From Acidobacteriota bacterium (GTDB lineage Bacteria > Acidobacteriota > UBA4820 > DSQY01), in the NCBI GenBank assembly GCA_021814085.1, contig JAKAJA010000093.1, positions 1-7,005 on the forward strand: 7,005 nucleotides of DNA. The letters run 5' to 3'. Both the position numbers and the translations under genes were made by a program. The notes under the pieces are model-generated. The model had not been told where the DNA came from. It did not search any database and worked only from the letters and a program-made list of their open reading frames with translations. Shown piece by piece: positions 1 through 5,895 of this stretch; within the stretch, counting starts at the first letter, position 1, and every line of letters begins with the position of its first letter.

Positions 1-1557
1 CCGGCGGTTGGGCGTCACCATGGCCTCGTAGGCGTCGGTCACCGCCACGACGGCCCCCATGAGGCTCAGGCGCTTGCGGCCCAGAGGATAGCCCGAACCG
101 TCGAGCTTTTCGTGGTGCTCCTCCACCAGCCGCGCGAGAGAGACGAAGCCGAGCTGCCTGAGCATGGCGCCGCCCTCGGAGACGTGCGACTCGAGGATCC
201 GATGTTCGATGGGGGTCAGGGGGTTGGACTTGTTGAGGAGGGACCAGGGGATGCGCAGCTTGCCGATGTCGTGGAGGAGGCCGCCCAGCTCCAGGAGCTG
301 AAGGTCCAGATAGTCGGGGGAGTCCCCAGGCCGCTCGCATTGGCTCGGCGAATCGCCCATGAGCCTCTCGCCGAGCATGCGGCTCATGCGGGACACGGCC
401 CGAGAATGGTTGTTCCCCGTGTACCAGTCCTTCCTCTCCAGCATGAGGACCAGGTTGTTCAGGATCTGGCGGTCGTCGGCGTTGAGGGCGTCGAGGCCGG
501 TCCCGGTCATGCGGGGGCGGATGGAGCGGCTCAGGATGTCCAGGGTCGTGTCCACGACCACCCCTTCCCAGTAGACGCTGGGGCGGTGGAGGCTCTCTTC
601 GAGCGCCTCTCGGCAGTGGTCGTACGCCTCCCGGATGCGGCCCTCCTCGGCGCAGACCATGGCCAGAAGCCTGTGGACGGCGGGGATGAGGCGGGGGGCT
701 GCCGGTGAGCCCAGGGCCAGGTGGTCCAAGTGGGCCGTGAGGAGGGCGCCAGCCTCCTCCACGCGTCCCTCCAGGAGCAGGATCTCTCCGTCGTCGGCGG
801 TGGCGAACTCCAGCGCGATGGGATCGTCCGCCGAGAGGGCCCGTACGCGCGCCAGGAGATTCTTGGCGGCCATGAGCTCCGGGCCCCTCGCGCCGGGGGA
901 GGATTGCTGCGCCCTCACCAGGTGCAAATCCAGCAGGTTGGTGAGTCGGTTGCCGAGGATGCGCGACTTGGGCAGGCGGCACTGCTGAAGGACCTCCGCC
1001 TGCGGCCATAAGTCCAGCAGCGCCAAGCTCTTCCTGTAGTTGGACTCGGCCTCGTCCCAGCGTCTCGTGAAGTGGCACAGGAGGCCGATGGAGCTGTAGA
1101 TCTCGATGAGGTGGGGGTGGTGAAGATCCACCCGGAGGGCGCATGCCAGGGCCCGGTCCAGGAGCATCTGGGCCTCGTCGTAATACCGCAGGTCCCTGCC
1201 GCACCGGCCGGCCCACTGGAGGGCCCTGGCCGCTGCCTCGTCCAGGCCGTGGTCTTCAAGGAGGCTGCCCGCCTGCTTGAACAGGATGAAGGCGGTGATA
1301 TCGTCTCCGAACTGGTTCATGCGCTGGAGGAGGCGTTCCAGAGCCGGGGCTATCTGCGCAAGGAAGGCCTGATCGAGGCGAGGCGTGCTCGATAGGGCCG
1401 CCAGGGCGTCTTGAACGAAGCGCGATTCGGACTGGTACCGCTCGAACGCGCCCTGGTCCATGGCGCGGAGCTGTGGGGAATCCCTCCAAGACCAGAGCGT
1501 GGACCTGAAAAAGGATCGCCACGCCCGGGGGTCCAGGGAACCGGGAACGGGGTTCAT
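1..1557 (-). CDS. TPR-containing HD-GYP domain phosphodiesterase (3' end outside window)
   Basis: Reading the minus strand from the ATG at 1557 gives 519 uninterrupted codons to the window edge; the C-terminus is missing. The C-terminal part (about residue 380 on) is an HD-GYP domain, a family that hydrolyses cyclic di-GMP in the cytoplasm. The expected metal and active-site residues are visible: H384 in NNHSR, H429-D430 in LLHDIGK, H458 in ESHVSEGG, H481-H482 in HHEKLDGSGYP (GYP at 489-491) and D508 in VTDAYEA. Residues about 90-350 are helical and Leu/Ala-rich with TPR-like units such as RRWDEAESNYRKSLALLD, suggesting a protein-binding sensory or scaffold half. No receiver domain or membrane segment is seen. 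The start is supported by GAGGTGG at 1561-1567 and a TATACT box at 1575-1580. It is transcribed divergently from ccmA. Phosphodiesterase activity is inferred from intact residues; partners are unknown. Confidence 0.9.
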   Translation of the reverse strand, partial: MNPVPGSLDPRAWRSFFRSTLWSWRDSPQLRAMDQGAFERYQSESRFVQDALAALSSTPRLDQAFLAQIAPALERLLQRMNQFGDDITAFILFKQAGSLLEDHGLDEAAARALQWAGRCGRDLRYYDEAQMLLDRALACALRVDLHHPHLIEIYSSIGLLCHFTRRWDEAESNYRKSLALLDLWPQAEVLQQCRLPKSRILGNRLTNLLDLHLVRAQQSSPGARGPELMAAKNLLARVRALSADDPIALEFATADDGEILLLEGRVEEAGALLTAHLDHLALGSPAAPRLIPAVHRLLAMVCAEEGRIREAYDHCREALEESLHRPSVYWEGVVVDTTLDILSRSIRPRMTGTGLDALNADDRQILNNLVLMLERKDWYTGNNHSRAVSRMSRMLGERLMGDSPSQCERPGDSPDYLDLQLLELGGLLHDIGKLRIPWSLLNKSNPLTPIEHRILESHVSEGGAMLRQLGFVSLARLVEEHHEKLDGSGYPLGRKRLSLMGAVVAVTDAYEAMVTPNRR

Positions 1558-1574
1558 GGGCCACCTCATTGATT

Positions 1575-1603
1575 AGTATACGAGAGTTCCCGTTTGCAGA
1601 GAA
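1575..1603 (-). promoter_or_regulatory. Possible promoter of the HD-GYP gene
   Basis: On the minus strand a good -10 box, TATACT (1575-1580), lies 17 bp from a weak -35 candidate, TTCTCT (1598-1603, 3 of 6 consensus matches). The predicted start near 1568 would give a leader of about ten bases that just contains the Shine-Dalgarno GAGGTGG (1561-1567) before the ATG at 1557. Only the -10 box is convincing. Confidence 0.4.
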
Positions 1604-1617
1604 CCGGCCCCGCCTGT

Positions 1618-1647
1618 TTGACGCCTCCGCCCCCAAGGCCCTACACT
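1618..1647 (+). promoter_or_regulatory. Putative sigma-70-type promoter giving a leaderless ccmA mRNA
   Basis: TTGACG (1618-1623, 5 of 6 matches to the -35 consensus) and TACACT (1642-1647, 4 of 6 matches to the -10 consensus) are 18 bp apart. The ATG of ccmA begins at 1656, only eight bases after the -10 box, so transcription would start at or within about three bases of the start codon. No Shine-Dalgarno sequence precedes that ATG, in contrast to the other genes here. Together this suggests leaderless initiation. The HD-GYP promoter candidate lies back to back with it in the same 98-bp spacer. Confidence 0.5.
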
Positions 1648-1655
1648 CCATAGCC

Positions 1656-2408
1656 ATGGCTGAGCTGCCCCCCGTCCTGTCCGTGTCGGACCTGCGCAAG
1701 AGCTTCGGATACACCCCCGTGCTGGCGGGCGTCTCGCTGGCCCTGCGGTCGGGCGAGCTCGTCCTCCTGCTGGGGCCCAATGGCGCGGGGAAAACCACCC
1801 TGACGAGGGTCTTGACGACCCTCTCGCGGCCCGGAGGAGGACACGCGCGCGCCAAGGCCGCGCCTTTTCTCTACAAGGGGGAGCCCCTGGGAGAAAGGAA
1901 CCGCGCCCAATTTCTCAGGCGGGTGGGATACCTCTCGCACCAGACGTTCCTTTACGCCCATCTCACGGCGGAGGAGAATCTGCGGTTTTTCGGCAAGCTC
2001 TACGGTATGGACGACGTGGAGGGACGAATCACCCGGCTCCTGGATGAGGTGGGCCTGGCCGCCGCCCGCCGCAAGACCGTGGGCGCCTTCTCCCGGGGCA
2101 TGCTCCAGCGGCTGAGCATGGCGCGCGTCCTGCTCACGGATCCCGAGCTTCTCATTCTGGACGAGCCCTATTCGGGGCTTGATCCCTCCGGCAGCCGCAC
2201 CCTCACCGAGCTTCTGGCGGGCCTCAAGACCTCCCACCGGGCGCTGCTGCTCATCACCCACGAGCTGGAGGACTGCCTCGCCATCTCCGATCGCGTCGTG
2301 ATCCTGCACAAGGGCAAGGTGGCCTGGGAGGCGCCCACTTCGGGCCTCTCCCTCCAGGACGTGCGCAGACACTACTTCCTGGCCACGGGAGAGGGAGGCG
2401 GCCCGTGA
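1656..2408 (+). CDS. ccmA: Heme exporter ATP-binding protein CcmA
   Basis: This 250-residue ABC ATPase shows all motifs in order: Walker A GPNGAGKTT (40-48), Q-loop Q96 in YLSHQTF, signature FSRGMLQR (145-152, a variant of LSGGQ), Walker B LLILDEP (165-171) and H-loop H202 in LLITHE. In cytochrome c maturation CcmA acts with CcmB at the inner membrane and uses ATP hydrolysis to release heme-loaded CcmE. Assignment as CcmA rather than a generic ABC ATPase rests on the adjacent ccmB, ccmC and ccmD. The frame is open further upstream (TTG at 1569), but the added residues do not resemble an ABC protein. The ATG at 1656 starts MAELPPVLSVSDLRKSF, as expected for the domain. No Shine-Dalgarno is seen; the start fits leaderless translation. 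Its stop overlaps the ccmB start by 4 bp. Confidence 0.9.
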   Translation: MAELPPVLSVSDLRKSFGYTPVLAGVSLALRSGELVLLLGPNGAGKTTLTRVLTTLSRPGGGHARAKAAPFLYKGEPLGERNRAQFLRRVGYLSHQTFLYAHLTAEENLRFFGKLYGMDDVEGRITRLLDEVGLAAARRKTVGAFSRGMLQRLSMARVLLTDPELLILDEPYSGLDPSGSRTLTELLAGLKTSHRALLLITHELEDCLAISDRVVILHKGKVAWEAPTSGLSLQDVRRHYFLATGEGGGP

Positions 2409-3079
2409 ATTACGTGCGCGTGGTGGCCCTCATCTTCGCCAAGGACTTCCGGGAGGAGCTCCGCCGCAAGGAGAACGTGATCTCCTCGCTCCTCTTCGCA
2501 TTCCTCTCGCTGGTGCTCTTCGCCTTCGCCCTGGACCCGACCCAGGTGGACCTGAACCGGACGGGATCGGGCCTCCTGTGGCTCATCATCCTCTTCGCCG
2601 GAAGCCTCTTCATGGGGGCCTCGTTCCGCAAGGAGATGGAGACGGGGACCCTTCAGGCCCTCCTGCTGAGCCCGACGGACAGAAGCGCCATCTTCCTGGG
2701 CAAATTCCTCGTGAACCTCGTATTCCTCCTGTTCCTGGAGGGGCTTCTTCTCGTCTTCGCCTACCTCCTGCTCGACGTTCAGACCGGCCCCGTCCTGGTT
2801 CCCCTGGCCGTGGCGTGGATCGCCGTGACGGTGGGATACGCCGCTCTGGGCACCCTCTTCTCGGCCCTCATCGCCAACGTTCGCGGCGGGCAGGTGATCT
2901 ACCCCATCCTGCTCTTTCCCGTCCTCATTCCCCTCGTCATCGCCGCCGCCACCCTCACCCAGGACGCCCTCGCCGGGCGTCCCGTCTACACGAGCCAGTG
3001 GTTGCGGCTCGTTGCCCTGTTTGATACGCTTTTCGTGACGGCCTCGGTCTTTCTGTTTGAGTATGCGGTGGAAGAATAG
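2405..3079 (+). CDS. ccmB: Heme exporter membrane protein CcmB
   Basis: This 224-residue protein is strongly hydrophobic with about six membrane segments and begins with the family-type N-terminus FAKDFREELRRKENVISS before the first segment. A cytoplasmic stretch, FRKEMETGTLQALLLSP, is also typical of CcmB and ABC-2-like permeases. Its length matches the family (about 220). CcmB is the inner-membrane partner of CcmA in the complex that frees holo-CcmE. The start is GTG, overlapping the ccmA stop as GTGA (2405-2408), with a GGGAGG Shine-Dalgarno just upstream inside ccmA; this implies translational coupling. The gene ends at TAG (3077-3079), followed by a 100-bp-class spacer with low-complexity repeats. 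Confidence 0.92.
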   Translation: MNYVRVVALIFAKDFREELRRKENVISSLLFAFLSLVLFAFALDPTQVDLNRTGSGLLWLIILFAGSLFMGASFRKEMETGTLQALLLSPTDRSAIFLGKFLVNLVFLLFLEGLLLVFAYLLLDVQTGPVLVPLAVAWIAVTVGYAALGTLFSALIANVRGGQVIYPILLFPVLIPLVIAAATLTQDALAGRPVYTSQWLRLVALFDTLFVTASVFLFEYAVEE

Positions 3080-3087
3080 AGGGCGGT

Positions 3088-3188
3088 TGAGGGTTGAAAG
3101 ATGAGGGTTGTGGGTGGAGGGAGGAGAGCGCCACGATGACGGATAAGAGATCGCTCCACGGCCTCTCGCGTCTCGCCCCTCGCCGCCC
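3088..3188. repeat. Low-complexity intergenic repeats between ccmB and ccmC
   Basis: The spacer contains two exact copies of TGAGGGTTG (3088-3096 and 3102-3110, offset 14 bp) in a purine-rich GGGTTGA-like run. A CTCGC-rich stretch follows (3163-3185). Parts of the second stretch recur in the same order in the spacer after ccmD. No open frame or promoter is convincing here. These could be remnants of a dispersed intergenic repeat. Confidence 0.4.
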
Positions 3189-3215
3189 GTGCCGCGCAAA
3201 ACGGAGATCGAATCG

Positions 3216-3878
3216 ATGAGCCTTCGTACCTGGGTCCGGACCTTGTGGGGGCTCGCCGCCGTGCTCAACGGGGCGGCGCTTGCCATGATCTTTTTCTACG
3301 CCCCCGTCGAGATCCAGATGGGGGCCGTCCAGAAGATTTTCTACTACCACGTGCCCTCCGCCATCGCCGGGTACGTCCTCCTCTTTCTGGCGTTCCTCTT
3401 CAGCATCCTGTACCTCTGGAAGGACGACCCCTCCTACGACCTGCTGGCCTACACCACGGCGGAGGTGGGCTTCGTCTTCATCACCGTGGTTCTGGTGACG
3501 GGCCCCATCTGGGGCCGCTCCGCGTGGGGCAAGTGGTGGGTCTGGGAGCCGCGCCTCACCTCGGCCCTCATCCTCTGGCTCATGTACAGCGCCTATTTCC
3601 TCCTGCGGCTCTTCTCGCGCCACGAGGCCCGTGCGGCGCGCATCGCGGCGGTCGTGGCCATCATCGCCTTCTTCGACGTGCCCATCGTCCACAAGGCCAT
3701 CGAGTGGTGGGGCTCCATCGTCCACCCCAAGAAAGTGGTCCTGGAGCCGCCCATGAGGCAGACCTTCTTCGTCGCCATGATCGCCGTGTTCACCCTCGCC
3801 GCCGCCCTGACCCTCACCCGCTTCATGGTGGGGAAGGCCGAGGAGCGGCGCCAGGCCCAGAGGGAGGCGACGCCATGA
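3216..3878 (+). CDS. ccmC: Heme lyase / heme exporter protein CcmC
   Basis: This 220-residue protein has about six transmembrane helices and belongs to the heme-handling CcmC/CcmF/CcsA group. The tryptophan-rich periplasmic motif is visible at 104-116 (WGKWWVWEPRLTS), with Glu where many CcmC proteins have Asp. Two candidate axial heme-ligand histidines flank it: H45 in FYYHVPSA and H159 in PIVHKAIEWW. CcmC displays heme at the periplasmic face and delivers it to CcmE, together with CcmD. I chose the ATG at 3216 because GGAG (3203-3206) sits nine bases upstream and MSLRTW begins the conserved region. A GTG at 3189 would add nine residues but has no obvious ribosome binding site. The C-terminus overlaps ccmD by 4 bp. 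Length fits CcmC and is far too short for CcmF. Confidence 0.92.
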   Translation: MSLRTWVRTLWGLAAVLNGAALAMIFFYAPVEIQMGAVQKIFYYHVPSAIAGYVLLFLAFLFSILYLWKDDPSYDLLAYTTAEVGFVFITVVLVTGPIWGRSAWGKWWVWEPRLTSALILWLMYSAYFLLRLFSRHEARAARIAAVVAIIAFFDVPIVHKAIEWWGSIVHPKKVVLEPPMRQTFFVAMIAVFTLAAALTLTRFMVGKAEERRQAQREATP

Positions 3879-4021
3879 CCGCGGCCCTCGGCCTGCTCCA
3901 GGAGGTGGCCATCAAGACGCCCGACACCACGGGATATCTGCGGATGGGCTACGCCGCCATCGGCGCCATCTTCGCGGCGTACCTGCTGTTCCTGTGGATG
4001 CGAGCGAGGAGCGAGAAGTAG
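3875..4021 (+). CDS. ccmD: CcmD-like small membrane protein
   Basis: This 48-residue protein starts at an ATG overlapping the ccmC stop (ATGA, 3875-3878) and preceded by AGGGAGG inside ccmC. It has a short polar N-terminus, the segment GYLRMGYAAIGAIF leading into one transmembrane helix (about residues 22-42), and a basic tail, RARSEK. Size, single helix with Tyr near its start, Arg-rich end and position directly after ccmC all match CcmD. CcmD helps release holo-CcmE from the CcmABC complex. CcmD proteins are poorly conserved in sequence, so the call rests mainly on architecture and context. It is easily missed because the same frame is open through most of ccmC. Confidence 0.8.
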   Translation: MTAALGLLQEVAIKTPDTTGYLRMGYAAIGAIFAAYLLFLWMRARSEK

Positions 4022-4028
4022 GGGAGCA

Positions 4029-4084
4029 GGGGAAGACGCGCCGCGTGCCGGGCTCGTCTCGCGTCCCGCTCGCCGTTCTTCCCC
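4029..4084. repeat. Inverted repeat downstream of ccmD
   Basis: Perfect 8-bp arms GGGGAAGA (4029-4036) and TCTTCCCC (4077-4084) enclose a 40-bp GC-rich interior with a smaller ACGCG/CGCGT pair (4036-4040 and 4060-4064). It lies just after the ccmD stop, where a terminator or attenuator could sit, but no T-run follows, so an intrinsic terminator is not demonstrated. The interior also shares words with the ccmB-ccmC spacer. Confidence 0.35.
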
Positions 4085-4136
4085 GCAGGCCGCGCATAGA
4101 GATTGGCCCTTGACAGGTTGATGGAGAGGATCGGCC

Positions 4137-4949
4137 ATGACCGCGGAATCTTCGTCCCTGGTCGCCCTCCTGACCGACTTCGGGACCGACGATCCCTGGG
4201 TGGGCAGCCTCAAGAGCGTCATCTGGCAGATCTCCCCCGGTGCCAGGATCGTGGACGTCACCCACTCGGTTCCCGCGCACGACGTCTTCGCCGGCGCCTT
4301 CGCCCTTTATCGATGCTACCGGGACTACCCCGAAGGGACGGTCCACCTGTGCGTGGTGGACCCCGGCGTGGGAGGGGCAAGGCGCCCCATTCTGGTGGCT
4401 ACGGCCGGGCGATTCTTCGTGGGTCCCGACAACGGCCTCTTCTCCTTCATCTACGAGTTCGACACGGTCCGCCAGGTGGTGCATCTCACCTGCGACCGGT
4501 ACTTCCATCTCCCCGTGAGCGGCACGTTCCACGGACGGGACATCTTCGCCCCCGTGGCGGCGTGGCTCGCCTCGGGCGTGGCCCCCTCCGAGTTCGGGCC
4601 GTCCGTCGGGGACGGGGTGAAGCTGGCCGTGCCCGTGGATCGCATCGCCGGGGACAACCTCGTGCGCGGCGAGGTATGCGCCGTGGACCGCTTCGGCAAC
4701 TGCATCACCAACATCCGCGCCGCCACCTTGGACCAGTTCGCCGAACGGACGGGCCGGCGCCGCTTCAAGGTTCTCGTGGGCGGCCAGGAGATCCCCCTGG
4801 CGTCCGCCGGCGGCTACGGACAGGACGCCCCCGTTTTCGCCCTCATGGGGTCCTCCGGACTCCTGGAGCTGGCCTCCAACCAGCGCTCCGCGGCGCAGGT
4901 CCTCGGCCTCACGGGCCGGGGCAAGGAAGTCGGCATCATGGGCGCATGA
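4137..4949 (+). CDS. SAM hydroxide adenosyltransferase (DUF62 / SAM hydrolase family)
   Basis: This 270-residue protein belongs to the family that includes the fluorinase and chlorinase enzymes. Most members instead use water/hydroxide to split S-adenosylmethionine into adenosine and methionine. Family motifs: LLTDFGTDDPWVGSLK (11-26), VVDPGVGGARR (73-83), VGPDNGL (95-101), FHGRDIFAPVAAWLASG (131-147) and DRFGNCITNI (184-193). The Asp-Arg-His triad of the hydroxide-type enzymes appears as D75, R82 and H132, arguing for hydrolase rather than halogenase activity. The length is also hydrolase-like, without the fluorinase loop insertion. The ATG at 4137 follows GGAGAGGA (4123-4130) at good spacing; an upstream ATG at 4121 is out of frame. 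It follows ccmD after 115 bp. A direct role in cytochrome c maturation is not known; the physiological purpose of this family is unclear. Confidence 0.9.
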   Translation: MTAESSSLVALLTDFGTDDPWVGSLKSVIWQISPGARIVDVTHSVPAHDVFAGAFALYRCYRDYPEGTVHLCVVDPGVGGARRPILVATAGRFFVGPDNGLFSFIYEFDTVRQVVHLTCDRYFHLPVSGTFHGRDIFAPVAAWLASGVAPSEFGPSVGDGVKLAVPVDRIAGDNLVRGEVCAVDRFGNCITNIRAATLDQFAERTGRRRFKVLVGGQEIPLASAGGYGQDAPVFALMGSSGLLELASNQRSAAQVLGLTGRGKEVGIMGA

Positions 4950-4959
4950 GGGCGGGCCC

Positions 4960-5808
4960 TTGGTGACGCATGCACTCTTCCGCGGGCTCGGCACGGCATC
5001 GGTCTCAGGGCCGGGTGCGCGTCGAGCGCGTCTTCCCGTGGCATGCGCCATCTTGTTGCTAGGGTGCGGCGCCATTGGGCCGCAGCGCGCGCAGGACGGC
5101 AGCTCTCCCCTGCCGAACGCGGCTGCGGCAGATCACGGGACCCTCCTACACATGCGACCTATCCGCGGTGCGGCAACCCCAACGCCCAAGCCGCTGGAGC
5201 CACTGCCGCCGCGGTGGAGGAGGGATATCATCGACACCGCCGCCGGTGCCGGGTATCTGAGCGAGAGCGAACGGCGCCTCATCGCGGAAATCAACAGGGT
5301 GCGAACCGATCCCAGGGAATACGCGCAGCGGTTCTTGGTGCCGCTGCGGCCGTACTATCACGGCGCGCTCATGGAACGGCCGGGCGAGACCACCGTCGCG
5401 ACCCGTGAAGGCATCGGGGCGCTGGATGCGTGCATCAAGGATCTCCAGCGCGCAACCCCCGTGCCCCCGCTGTCACCCAAGAAGGGGCTTACCCTGGCCG
5501 CACGCGACCTTGCAAGGGATCAGGCCAAGACGGGGGCGATGGGGCATACGGCAAGCGACGGGTCCACGGACGTGGACAGAATCAACCGCTACGGCCGGTG
5601 GGACATCAGCGCGGGCGAAAATATCGACTATGGGCACCAGGATGCGAGGGGCATCGTGATTTCGCTCCTGATCGATGACGGCGTGCCGTCGCGCGGGCAC
5701 AGACGGAACCTGCTCGACGCGGCGTTCAGGTTCGTGGGGCTCTGCATCGGTCCGCATCCTGTCTACGGGCATATGTGCGTGATGGATTTTGCGGGATCGT
5801 ACCGGTAG
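4960..5808 (+). CDS. CAP/SCP-domain putative lipoprotein
   Basis: This is a 282-residue protein if started at TTG 4960; GTG at 4963 is equally possible, as both lie after AGGG (4949-4952). The N-terminus has a basic stretch, RRAR (21-24), a hydrophobic run and lipobox LLGC (33-36), predicting export and lipidation at C36. A proline/alanine-rich, probably disordered linker spans about 40-95. The CAP domain (PF00188-type) fills about 102-280. It begins SESERRLIAEINRVRTDPRE and contains H196 (MGHTASDG), E220 (AGENIDYG) and H247 (RGHRRNLL), the positions that form the CAP cleft. It ends with VGLCIGPHPVYGHMCVMDFAG. The biochemical role of bacterial CAP proteins is mostly unknown; extracytoplasmic binding or peptidase-like functions have been proposed. 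It lies 10 bp after the SAM-hydrolase gene, so co-transcription is likely. Confidence 0.85.
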   Translation: MVTHALFRGLGTASVSGPGARRARLPVACAILLLGCGAIGPQRAQDGSSPLPNAAAADHGTLLHMRPIRGAATPTPKPLEPLPPRWRRDIIDTAAGAGYLSESERRLIAEINRVRTDPREYAQRFLVPLRPYYHGALMERPGETTVATREGIGALDACIKDLQRATPVPPLSPKKGLTLAARDLARDQAKTGAMGHTASDGSTDVDRINRYGRWDISAGENIDYGHQDARGIVISLLIDDGVPSRGHRRNLLDAAFRFVGLCIGPHPVYGHMCVMDFAGSYR

Positions 5809-5839
5809 GCGATGCGCGCAAGCCCTCTGGACGTTGCGC

Positions 5840-5845
5840 TATAGT
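5840..5845 (+). promoter_or_regulatory. Possible -10 element upstream of the ferritin-like gene
   Basis: TATAGT (5840-5845) matches the -10 consensus in five of six positions inside the 86-bp spacer after the CAP gene. No acceptable -35 hexamer is found 16-18 bp upstream. If used, transcription would start close to the ATG at 5851 of the mini-ORF described separately. Evidence is one hexamer only. Confidence 0.3.
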
Positions 5846-5850
5846 AGGCC

Positions 5851-5895
5851 ATGCCTGGTGCGCCCGACGAAACCGCTTCGAAAGGAGACTCCTGA
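5851..5895 (+). other. Possible 14-residue leader ORF overlapping the ferritin-like gene start
   Basis: ATG at 5851 opens a frame reading MPGAPDETASKGDS that stops at TGA 5893-5895. The final A of the stop is the first base of the next gene's ATG. It begins five bases after the TATAGT box and has no Shine-Dalgarno, so it would need leaderless translation. Its last codons cover the downstream gene's ribosome binding site (AAAGGAGA, 5881-5888), so translating it could tune that gene. The ORF is very short and may be chance. Confidence 0.2.

Noticed and set aside
112..708. 198-codon plus-strand open frame opposite the HD-GYP gene
   Set aside because: The minus strand encodes a continuous 519-codon HD-GYP protein with all catalytic residues; this frame has no recognisable domain.
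1641..2372. 243-codon minus-strand open frame opposite ccmA
   Set aside because: It is the shadow of the complete CcmA ABC ATPase, whose motifs are unambiguous on the plus strand.
2372..3286. 304-codon minus-strand open frame opposite ccmB
   Set aside because: Its extreme Glu/Gly/Arg content mirrors the membrane-protein codons of ccmB on the other strand; no start signal or family resemblance.
4110..4138. Perfect TTGACA upstream of the SAM hydrolase gene
   Set aside because: No -10-like hexamer lies 16-18 bp downstream (the region is GGCCAT at the start codon), so it does not form a promoter by sequence.
3912..5075. 387-codon open frame on the minus strand opposite ccmD, the SAM hydrolase and the start of the CAP gene
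   Set aside because: It is antisense to genes with clear family motifs, its composition is Gly/Ala/Arg/Pro-rich shadow sequence, and no domain is recognisable. Long antisense frames are expected in GC-rich DNA.
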